A stretch of DNA of 64,000 nucleotides from assembly GCF_007828835.1 (NCBI RefSeq), contig NZ_VIVL01000006.1:62001-126000 (forward strand), read 5' to 3'. The translations under genes and the position numbers were made by a program. The DNA comes from Variovorax beijingensis (GTDB lineage: Bacteria > Pseudomonadota > Gammaproteobacteria > Burkholderiales > Burkholderiaceae_C). The notes beneath the pieces were generated by a model. It worked only from the letters and a program-made list of their open reading frames with translations. It searched no databases and had not been told where the DNA came from. This document shows, piece after piece, positions 49,705-56,878 of the stretch (within the stretch, counting starts at the first letter, position 1; each line of letters opens with the position of its first letter).

Positions 49705-50046
49705 TCACTTGCCGCGGGATGCGTCGCGCCGCAGTTCGTCTTCCAGCGCATCGAGATGGCTGTTCCAGAAGCCTTCGTAGTAGCGCAGCCATGCGTTGGC
49801 CGACGCGAGCGCCGCCGGCTCCAGCCGGCAGACGTGCGCGCGGCCCTGCACCGTGCGGGACACCAGGCCGGCGCGCTCCAGCGCCTTGACGTGCTTGGAT
49901 GCACCCGCGAACGACATGCGAAACGGTGCGCCGAGTTCGCCCACGCTGCATTCGCCCTGGGCCAGCAGCTGCAGCATGGTGCGGCGCGTGCTGTCGGCCA
50001 GGGCCTGGAACACGGCGTCGAGCCGTTCATCGTCTAGTTCAACCAT
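49705..50046 (-). CDS. ArsR-family transcriptional regulator
   Basis: 113 aa winged HTH (FQALADSTRRTMLQLLAQGECSVGEL, FAGASKHVKALERAGLVSR). No metal-binding Cys pair, so it belongs to the non-metal ArsR branch that pairs with AHSA1 proteins. The start at 50046 lies within a cluster of GTTGAAT repeats, implying autoregulation. Confidence 0.9.
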   Translation of the reverse strand: MVELDDERLDAVFQALADSTRRTMLQLLAQGECSVGELGAPFRMSFAGASKHVKALERAGLVSRTVQGRAHVCRLEPAALASANAWLRYYEGFWNSHLDALEDELRRDASRGK

Positions 50047-50049
50047 GAG

Positions 50050-50096
50050 GTTGAATGTAGCCGTGCCTCGAAAATTATTCAACCAATAAGTTGAAT
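50050..50096. promoter_or_regulatory. ArsR operator: GTTGAAT/ATTCAAC repeats
   Basis: A perfect palindrome ATTCAAC-CAATAA-GTTGAAT lies at 50077-50096, with a third GTTGAAT at 50050-50056, 4 bp upstream of the ArsR start codon. The layout suits repression of the ArsR-SRPBCC transcript. Confidence 0.7.
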
Positions 50097-50214
50097 GATT
50101 TTTGCGGTTACACCCGATACAGGCGAGACGCGGCAGCGCCGCCTGGCGCTGGAGCCTGCGCGATGGCGCTCCTACGATTCGCTCCGTTCCATCCACTCGC
50201 AAAAAAGAAGACCC

Positions 50215-51114
50215 ATGAAATCCTCCGCCAATCGCCGCACCTTCCTGCTCGCCGCCTCGGCCTTGCCCCTGGCCGGCGCCTGTACCGCATGGTCCGCCAA
50301 GGGACCGCAGGCCGGCACGCTTTCAGGTGCCCAAGCGCAGCTCGCGGCCCTCGAACGCTCCGTGGGCGGGCGGCTCGGCGTGGTCGCCTTCGACACCGCC
50401 ACCGGCGCACGCGTGCAGCACCGCGCCACCGAGCGCTTCCCGATGTGCAGCACCTTCAAGATGATGGCGTCCGCCGCCATCCTGGATCGCAGCAGCCGCG
50501 AGCCCGGCCTGCTGGAGCGGCGCGTGAGCTACGCGAGGAGCGACATTCTTCCCAACTCGCCCGTCACCGAGAAGCACCTGGGCGAGGGCATGACGGTCTC
50601 CGCGCTGTGCGCCGCCACCATCCAGTACAGCGACAACGCCGCGGCCAACCTGCTGATGAAGATGCTCGGCGGCCCGTCCGCGGTGACTGCGTTCGCGCGC
50701 TCCATCGGCGACCCGGTCTTCAGGCTCGACCGCTGGGAGACCGAGCTCAACAGCGCCATTCCGGGCGATCCGCGCGACACCACCTCGCCCGAGGCCATGG
50801 CCGCGAGCCTGCAGCGGCTGGTGCTGGGCGACGGGCTCGGGGCGGCGCAGCGCAGCCAGCTCGAGGCCTGGCTGCTGGGCAATACCACCGGCGCCACGCG
50901 CATCCGTGCGGGCGTGCCGGCTGACTGGAAGGTGGGCGACAAGACCGGGGCCGGCTCCTATGGCACGGTGAACGACATCGCCGTGCTGTGGCCGCCGGCC
51001 GGCGCGCCGCTGGTGATGGCGGTGTACCTGACGTTCCCGGCGCAGGATGCGCCGGGCCGCAACGACGTCATCGCATCGGCGGCGCGCATCGCGGTGGAGG
51101 CGCTGCGGGGCTGA
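50215..51114 (+). CDS. Class A beta-lactamase, Tat-type signal
   Basis: 299 aa periplasmic serine beta-lactamase. Visible active-site set: S79-T-F-K82 (STFK), S139-D-N141 (SDN), E175 in WETELN (Ambler 166 position), K243-T-G245. N-terminal NRRTFLLAASALPLAGACTA is a twin-arginine signal. Cys precedes the catalytic Ser, but the matching Cys after KTG seen in class A carbapenemases is absent. Spectrum cannot be read from sequence. Convergent with the MurA paralogue. No AmpR-like gene adjacent. Confidence 0.93.
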   Translation: MKSSANRRTFLLAASALPLAGACTAWSAKGPQAGTLSGAQAQLAALERSVGGRLGVVAFDTATGARVQHRATERFPMCSTFKMMASAAILDRSSREPGLLERRVSYARSDILPNSPVTEKHLGEGMTVSALCAATIQYSDNAAANLLMKMLGGPSAVTAFARSIGDPVFRLDRWETELNSAIPGDPRDTTSPEAMAASLQRLVLGDGLGAAQRSQLEAWLLGNTTGATRIRAGVPADWKVGDKTGAGSYGTVNDIAVLWPPAGAPLVMAVYLTFPAQDAPGRNDVIASAARIAVEALRG

Positions 51115-51138
51115 GCCGCCCCGCGCCCGCCCGATGAT

Positions 51139-52440
51139 TCACTCCTCGCTCGCCCACTCCACCTGCGCGCCCAGGCTGCGCAGGTTCTCGGCGAAGCGCG
51201 GATGGGCCCGGCGGATCGGCGTGGCATTGCGGATTTCGGAGCGGCCCTCGATGCTCGCCGCCACCATGAAGAGCGCGATCGCCACGCGGATGATGTAGGG
51301 GCTCTCGACCACGGCGGGCGTCAGCGGGCTGCCGCCGAAGCTGATGAGCCGGTGCGGGTCCGAGGAGAAGACGTGGGCGCCGAACTTCGACAGCTCGCCG
51401 GTCCATCCCAGCGCGCCGTCGTACACCTTGTTCCAGAACATCGCATTGCCCTGGGCGCGCACGCCCAGCGCAATGAAGATGGGGAGCAGGTCGACCGGAA
51501 AGTACGGCCACGGCGCCGCCTCCACCTTGGTGAGCACGTTGCTGGTGAAAGGCGTCTGCACCTTCAGCGGGCCGTCGCTGCTGGCGCGCGACCAGCCGTC
51601 GGCGTGCGTGACCGTGACGCCGAATTTCGCGAAGGTGCGGTCGATCAGCGGAAAGTTCTCGGGCGCGCTGTTGCGCACGACCACGTCGCCGCCCGTGATG
51701 GCGCCCAGCGCGAGGAAGGTGGTGATCTCGTGGAAGTCCTCGTCGAAGCGGAATTCCCCGCCGCCCAGCGCGCCGCCGCCGTGCACCGTGAGCCGAGAGG
51801 TGCCGATGCCCTCGATGCGCACGCCGAGCATCGCCATGAAGCGGCAGAACTCCTGCACGTGCGGCTCGCAGGCGGCATTGGTGAGCGTGGAGCTGCCGTT
51901 GGCCGCCGCCGCGCACAGCACGAAGTTCTCGGTGGTGGTGACGGAGGCGTAGTCGAGCCAATGCTGCGCGGGCACGAGCGGCCCGGCGCAGCGCACCAGC
52001 AGCGAGCCGCTGGCGCGCTCCACCTCTGCGCCGAAGCGGCGGAACACATCGACGTGCGGATCGATCTCGCGCACGCCCAGCGTACAGCCCTTGACGTTGT
52101 CTTCGAGCCGCGCAATGCCGAAGCGCGCGAGCAGCGGCGGCACCAGCATGATCGAAGAGCGCATTTCCTCGGGCAGCCGGTCGCGCGCGGCATCGAAGGC
52201 CGTGTCGCGGTGGTGCAGCTCCAGCGTGCCGGTGGCGTGGTCCATGCGCGCCTCGCTGCCCAGGCTGCGGAAGATGTCGAGGATCTTGCGCACGTCGGTG
52301 ATGTCGGGCACGCCATGCAGGCGCAGCGGCTCGCGCGTGAGCAGCGTGGCGCACAGTACCGGCAGCACGGCATTCTTGTTGGCGGAAGGCGTGATGCGGC
52401 CACGAAGCGGCGTGCCGCCGTGCACGATGAGGCTGGACAT
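51139..52440 (-). CDS. UDP-N-acetylglucosamine 1-carboxyvinyltransferase (MurA) paralogue
   Basis: 433 aa EPSP/MurA fold: transfers enolpyruvate to UDP-GlcNAc, the first step of peptidoglycan synthesis. Active-site elements present: SANKNAVLPVL (Lys-Asn), KGCTLGVREIDPH (Cys at the E. coli C115 position), FPVDLLPIF (Asp) and RRAHPRFAENLRSLGA (Arg). Sequence is noticeably diverged from the standard SGAKNAALP-type enzyme, and the gene is not in the usual bolA-murA-hisG cluster, so a second, specialised copy is likely. 20 bp downstream of an HTH gene. Confidence 0.82.
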   Translation of the reverse strand: MSSLIVHGGTPLRGRITPSANKNAVLPVLCATLLTREPLRLHGVPDITDVRKILDIFRSLGSEARMDHATGTLELHHRDTAFDAARDRLPEEMRSSIMLVPPLLARFGIARLEDNVKGCTLGVREIDPHVDVFRRFGAEVERASGSLLVRCAGPLVPAQHWLDYASVTTTENFVLCAAAANGSSTLTNAACEPHVQEFCRFMAMLGVRIEGIGTSRLTVHGGGALGGGEFRFDEDFHEITTFLALGAITGGDVVVRNSAPENFPLIDRTFAKFGVTVTHADGWSRASSDGPLKVQTPFTSNVLTKVEAAPWPYFPVDLLPIFIALGVRAQGNAMFWNKVYDGALGWTGELSKFGAHVFSSDPHRLISFGGSPLTPAVVESPYIIRVAIALFMVAASIEGRSEIRNATPIRRAHPRFAENLRSLGAQVEWASEE

Positions 52441-52460
52441 GAAAGAAGAGCGCGGCCGGC

Positions 52461-52898
52461 TTATCCGTTCAGCTGCTCGGCCACTTCGCGCCGGCCGAGG
52501 CCCCGCACGGCGGCCAGGCCTTCGAGCTGGGCCTTGCGCGGCCTGGCCTTGCCTTGCTCCCATTTGTAGATGGTCTGGCCGGTCACGCCCACCAGCTTGC
52601 CGTAGGCAGCGGCCGAGAGGCCGAGCTTGACGCGGTGCGCGGCCAGCCGGCTCGCGCTGAATCGCCGGTGCGGGCCTGATTCGGCGGCTTCGTCGGCATC
52701 GCCTGCGGGAGTGGCGCGCGCCACGGTCCTGGTGGCGCGGCGCAGTTCCTTCTCCAGCTTTTCGACCTGCCGGCGCAATGCGGCGATCGAGGCGCGGTGC
52801 AGCGTGGAAGCTTTTCTGAGCGTTTCGATCTCCGCGCGAACTTCCTTGCGGGCGACACGGGAAATCTCGGATTTCAGGATGGAGGCGATATTTGGCAT
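52461..52898 (-). CDS. HTH (XRE-type) protein with N-terminal coiled coil
   Basis: 145 aa. Residues about 1-60 form a charged coiled coil (ISRVARKEVRAEIETLRKAS, LRRQVEKLEKELRRA). Residues about 92-140 are an XRE-type HTH (RVKLGLSAAAYGKLVGVTGQ, TIYKWEQGKARPRKAQLEGL). Start chosen at 52898 (MPNIASILKSEI). On the same strand and directly before the MurA paralogue. Targets unknown. Confidence 0.78.
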   Translation of the reverse strand: MPNIASILKSEISRVARKEVRAEIETLRKASTLHRASIAALRRQVEKLEKELRRATRTVARATPAGDADEAAESGPHRRFSASRLAAHRVKLGLSAAAYGKLVGVTGQTIYKWEQGKARPRKAQLEGLAAVRGLGRREVAEQLNG

Positions 52899-52989
52899 GG
52901 GGCGCATTGTGCACATCTCACGACGCGAAACTCCGCGAGAGGTGGTAACAGGTGCTTACGGCGGGGTCCTGCTCGCCCGCGGCTGCGCA

Positions 52990-53610
52990 TCAAAGCACGA
53001 ACCACCCCACGCACACGTAGTGGCTCGCCGTACCCGCAAGCACGAACAGGTGCCAGGTGCCGTGCGCATGCCTGAAGCCCCGCCGGTTGCGGTAGAACAC
53101 CGTGCCCACGGTGTAGAGCACCCCGCCGGCCAGCAGCCACGCGAGCCCGCCGCGGTCGAGCCGCGCGGCCAGCGGCACCGCGGCCAGCACGCCGAGCCAG
53201 CCCATGGCGATGTAGAGCGCCAGCGGCGGTTTCGAGGCTGCGCTACCTGCCTGCAGCAGCTCGCGTGCGATGCCGAAGAGGGCCGCGCCCCATACGGCGG
53301 CCATCAGCAGCCAGCCCCAGACCCCGTGCAGCGTGACCAGCGCGAACGGCGTGTAGGTGCCCGCGATCAGCAGATAGATGGCGCAGTGGTCCACGCGCTC
53401 CCAGAAGCGTTTGCGCGGCCCGCGGGTGCTGTGGAACAGTGTGGACGCCGCATACAGCACCACCGCCGAGAGCGAGAACACCAGCGCGCCGGCAATCCGC
53501 GCGGCGTCGCCGGTGGGCAGGGTCTTGGCGAGCAGCAGGGCGGTGGCCGCGAGTGCGAGCAGCAGGCCCAGCAGATGGCTGTATCCGTTGAGCCGTTCGC
53601 CGGGGTACAT
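52990..53610 (-). CDS. Hemolysin III / PAQR-family membrane protein
   Basis: 206 aa, seven hydrophobic helices. Conserved PAQR/HlyIII residues: N-terminal YPGERLNGYSHLLGL, YAASTLFHSTRG, VDHCAIYLLIAGTYTP and C-terminal FRHAHGTWHLFVLAGTASHY, with Ser/His/Asp/His zinc-site positions. Probable membrane hydrolase; physiological role unknown. Confidence 0.88.
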   Translation of the reverse strand: MYPGERLNGYSHLLGLLLALAATALLLAKTLPTGDAARIAGALVFSLSAVVLYAASTLFHSTRGPRKRFWERVDHCAIYLLIAGTYTPFALVTLHGVWGWLLMAAVWGAALFGIARELLQAGSAASKPPLALYIAMGWLGVLAAVPLAARLDRGGLAWLLAGGVLYTVGTVFYRNRRGFRHAHGTWHLFVLAGTASHYVCVGWFVL

Positions 53611-53703
53611 CGCGTGGGTGGGGTGCAGTCTGGGTGGATGGCGGCAAGGGCCTGCGGATGCTAGGTGCGCCGCATGACTGAGCGGTGACCACTGCGCCGG
53701 CGC

Positions 53704-54615
53704 CTATGCGGCCGCGCTGCCGAAGCGCTCCGCATAGAGCTGCGCGATCCAGTCGATGAACACCCGCACCCGCGGCGAGAGCTGGCGGTGGTGCGGGTAC
53801 AGCACCGAATAGACCATCGGCGGGCAGGGCGTGTGCGGCAGGATCTCGACCAGCGTGCCTTCGCGCAACTGGCTCTCCACGCTGAAGCGCGGCACCTGGA
53901 TGATGCCGCAGCCCTGTTCGGCGCAGCTCTTGTAGACATCGGCGTTGTTGACGCTGATCCAGTCCTTCAGCATGCAGGTCTCGAGCTTCCCGTCCACCAT
54001 GAACTCGTACGGAAACACCTCGGGCCGCGAGGCCGAGAAGAAATTGACCGCGAGGTGCCGGGCGAGGTCGGACGGCTGCGTGGGCGTGCCGTACGCGGCC
54101 AGGTAGCCCGGGCTCGCGCAGGTCACTTGCGGCAGCAGCGCCAGGCGGCGCGTGACCAGCGACGAATCCTTGGGCTCGCCCGCGCGCACCACGCAGTCGA
54201 CGCCTTCGCGCACCAGGTCCACCAGCCGGTCGCCGCTGCCCATGGCCAGTTGGATGTGCGGATAGCGCTCATGAAATTCCTGGATGCGCGGCAGCACGAT
54301 GGCCTGGGCGGGCGCGCCGTGGATGTCGATGCGCAGGCGCCCGCGCGGGTTGACCGACAGCTCCGCCAGTGAGGACTCGGTCTCTTCGAGTTCGCGCAGC
54401 AAATGGCGGCAGCGCTCGTAGAAGGCCTGGCCGTCGACGGTGGTGCGCACCTGGCGCGTCGTGCGCTCCAGCAGCCGCACGTGCAGCCTGGCCTCCAGCT
54501 CCTTGATGGCATGCGTGGCCGTGGCACGCGGGATGTCGAGCGCGGCCGCGGCCTGGGTGAAGCTGCCCAGATCGACGATGCGGGTGAACAGCTGCATGGC
54601 GTCGAAGCGGTCCAT
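53704..54615 (-). CDS. LysR-family regulator divergent from doxX-paoABC
   Basis: 303 aa. HTH (FTQAAAALDIPRATATHAIKELEA), effector domain from GRLRIDIHG. Divergent from the DoxX/aldehyde oxidoreductase operon; the gap contains GGCGA-N15-TCGCC (54654-54678) as a weak operator candidate. Probably controls that operon. Confidence 0.9.
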   Translation of the reverse strand: MDRFDAMQLFTRIVDLGSFTQAAAALDIPRATATHAIKELEARLHVRLLERTTRQVRTTVDGQAFYERCRHLLRELEETESSLAELSVNPRGRLRIDIHGAPAQAIVLPRIQEFHERYPHIQLAMGSGDRLVDLVREGVDCVVRAGEPKDSSLVTRRLALLPQVTCASPGYLAAYGTPTQPSDLARHLAVNFFSASRPEVFPYEFMVDGKLETCMLKDWISVNNADVYKSCAEQGCGIIQVPRFSVESQLREGTLVEILPHTPCPPMVYSVLYPHHRQLSPRVRVFIDWIAQLYAERFGSAAA

Positions 54616-54757
54616 GGGTTCTTCTCGATTGTTGAGTCTCCTTGAATTGTATTGGCGAGATTTACGTATTTATTCGCCCAGGGAGAACAGAGAGACTTTC
54701 TCTCGCGCCATCTTCGAAGGCGCTTCCCGCATCCCCTTTGACCCAGGAGCAATCCCC

Positions 54758-55213
54758 ATGCAACTGATCTTTCCGCGGCTGCGCAGCGTCTATGAGCGGC
54801 TGGAGCCGCTGAGCTATGCGCTGCTGCGCATCGCCTTCGGCCTGATGCTCATGACCCACGGCATCCCCAAGCTGCTGGGCCGCAGCCACGGCAGCATGGC
54901 CGATCCGATGGCCGGCTCGGTGAACCTGATCGCCAACGTGCTGCACCTGCCCGCTGCCCCGCTGATCGGCTGGTTCATCGCGCTGCTCGAAGGCGTCGGC
55001 GGGCTGATGCTGGCATTGGGTTTCCTGACGCGCATCGTCGCGCCGATGGTGGTGGTGCAGATGCTGGTCATCTGCTACCTGCTCGCACCCACCTTTCCCT
55101 GGATCGACCGCGGCTACGAATACCCGCTGATGCTGGTCTTCGCCGCGCTGTGCATCGCGGCGCGCGGCAGCGGCCCCGCGTCGGTCGATGCGCGCCTCGG
55201 CCGTGAATTCTGA
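54758..55213 (+). CDS. DoxX-family membrane protein
   Basis: 151 aa, four membrane segments. ALLRIAFGLMLMTHGIPKLLG, LPAAPLIGWFIALLEGVGGLMLALGF and FLTRIVAPMVVVQML are typical DoxX blocks. First gene before the aldehyde oxidoreductase genes, 24 bp from paoA. Possibly a quinone-linked partner; role unproven. Confidence 0.85.
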   Translation: MQLIFPRLRSVYERLEPLSYALLRIAFGLMLMTHGIPKLLGRSHGSMADPMAGSVNLIANVLHLPAAPLIGWFIALLEGVGGLMLALGFLTRIVAPMVVVQMLVICYLLAPTFPWIDRGYEYPLMLVFAALCIAARGSGPASVDARLGREF

Positions 55214-55237
55214 AGAAGCAAGAAAGGAAGAAGCCCC

Positions 55238-55888
55238 ATGAGCCAACCACTCCTGCAGAACGCGGCAGGCGCATTGCCTGCCGTCAATCGGCGCATGTTC
55301 ATGATGACCACGGCGGCCGGTGCGGGCGCCGCGGCTTCGGCCGGCGCGAGTGCGGCCGCGGAAGCCGGCAGCGCGGCACCCAACTCCGGCACGGGCTCCC
55401 AGGAGACCCGCGTCACCATCAACGGCAGGCTCCACGAACTGAAGCTGGAGCCGCGCGCCTCGCTGCTCGACGTGCTGCGCGAACAGCTCGGCCTCACCGG
55501 CGCCAAGAAGGGCTGCGACCACGGCCAGTGCGGTGCCTGCACGGTGCATGTGGACGGCCGCCGCGTGGCCTCGTGCCTCACGCTGGCCGTGAAGACCGAC
55601 GGCTGCGCCGTGACCACCATCGAGGGCATCGAGTCGCCCGACGGCACGCTGCATCCGATGCAGCAGGCCTTCCTCGACCACGACGCGCTGCAGTGCGGCT
55701 ATTGCACGCCCGGCCAGATCATGGCCGCCATTGCCTGCGTGCGCGAAGGCCATGCCACCAGCGACGCGCAGATCCGCGAATACATGAGCGGCAACATCTG
55801 CCGATGCGGTGCGTACACGGGCATTCTCGAAGCGATCCGCGAGGCCGCGCCACGGATGCGCCGCATGGAGGGCAGCCGCCATGCATGA
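55238..55888 (+). CDS. paoA: Aldehyde oxidoreductase 2Fe-2S subunit (PaoA type), Tat-exported
   Basis: 216 aa. Twin-arginine signal NRRMFMMTTAAGAG, then a plant-type ferredoxin domain (KKGCDHGQCGACTVHVDGRR) and a second [2Fe-2S] helical domain (QCGYCTPGQIM, ICRCGAYTGILEAI). Electron-transfer subunit of a periplasmic molybdenum aldehyde oxidoreductase. Overlaps paoB by 8 bp. RBS aggaag. Confidence 0.92.
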   Translation: MSQPLLQNAAGALPAVNRRMFMMTTAAGAGAAASAGASAAAEAGSAAPNSGTGSQETRVTINGRLHELKLEPRASLLDVLREQLGLTGAKKGCDHGQCGACTVHVDGRRVASCLTLAVKTDGCAVTTIEGIESPDGTLHPMQQAFLDHDALQCGYCTPGQIMAAIACVREGHATSDAQIREYMSGNICRCGAYTGILEAIREAAPRMRRMEGSRHA

Positions 55889-56876
55889 CTTCGCCTACCT
55901 GCGTCCGCGCAGCACCGGCGAAGCCGTGCAGCTGCTCGCGCAGAACCAGCCCGGCGCGCGCTACTTCGCGGGCGGCACCACGCTGTTCGACCTGATGAAG
56001 CTCGGCGTGGAAGCGCCGGCCACGGTGATCGACATCACCCGCATCGAGGGCCTGCGCGAAGTCGACACCGCCAGCCGCGGCGAACTGCGCATCGGCGCGC
56101 TCGCGGCCATGAGCGACGTGGCGGACAACGCCGTGGTGCAGCGCGAATTCCCGGCCTTGTCGGAGTCGCTGTGGAAGGCCGCTTCGCAGCAGCTGCGCAA
56201 CATGGCGACCGTGGGCGGCAACCTGCTGCAGCGCACGCGCTGCGCCTACTTTCGCGGCGGGCCCGAATTCGCCTGCAACAAGCGCGTGCCCGGCAGCGGC
56301 TGTTCGGCCGTGGGCGGCCAGAACCGCGGCCATGCGGTGCTGGGCGGCAGCGACGCCTGCGTGGCCGTCTATCCGGGCGACTGGGCCGTTGCATTGGTGG
56401 CCTTCGATGCGCTCGTCGACACCGTCAGCCCGCGCGGCGAACGCACGGTGCCGGTGCGCGAACTGCACCGCGCGCCCGGTGCCGCGCCGCACCTGGAGAC
56501 GGTGCTCGCGGCCGACGAGCTGATCGTGGGCATCCGCGTGCCGCGCGGGGCGATCGGCCGGGGCTCCACGTACCACAAGATCCGCGACCGCGAGTCCTAT
56601 GCCTTTGCGCTCGCCTCGGCGGCCGTGGCCCTGGAGCTCAGGAGCAACCGCGTGTCCGACGCACGCATTGCGCTCGGCGGCGTGGCAACGCATCCGTGGC
56701 GCGCGGCCGAGGCCGAGCGCAGCCTGGTCGGCCAGCCGTTCACGCGCGCGGCCGCGCGGCGCGCCGCCGAGCTTGCCTTCGAGGGCGCGAAGCCGCTCGA
56801 GCACAACGCGTTCAAGGTGGCGCTCGGCATCGAGACGGTGACCGATGCGCTGATGCTGGCCAGGGAAAGGAGCTGA
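55881..56876 (+). CDS. paoB: Aldehyde oxidoreductase FAD-binding subunit (PaoB type)
   Basis: 331 aa. FAD-binding domain of the CO-dehydrogenase medium chain type (ARYFAGGTTLFDLMKLGV, MATVGGNLLQRTRCAYF). Extra Cys residues in RCAYFRGGPEFACNKRVPGSGC match the additional [4Fe-4S] cluster of E. coli PaoB. Between paoA and paoC. Confidence 0.92.
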   Translation: MHDFAYLRPRSTGEAVQLLAQNQPGARYFAGGTTLFDLMKLGVEAPATVIDITRIEGLREVDTASRGELRIGALAAMSDVADNAVVQREFPALSESLWKAASQQLRNMATVGGNLLQRTRCAYFRGGPEFACNKRVPGSGCSAVGGQNRGHAVLGGSDACVAVYPGDWAVALVAFDALVDTVSPRGERTVPVRELHRAPGAAPHLETVLAADELIVGIRVPRGAIGRGSTYHKIRDRESYAFALASAAVALELRSNRVSDARIALGGVATHPWRAAEAERSLVGQPFTRAAARRAAELAFEGAKPLEHNAFKVALGIETVTDALMLARERS

Positions 56877-56878
56877 AG

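Noticed and set aside
51105..51124. GCGGGG/CCCCGC hairpin over the beta-lactamase stop
   Set aside because: No T-run follows and such hairpins are common by chance at this GC content.
56171..56878. N-terminal extension of PaoC to 982 aa
   Set aside because: The extension lies over paoB in another frame and has no similarity to the family; the ATG at 56879 gives the normal start.
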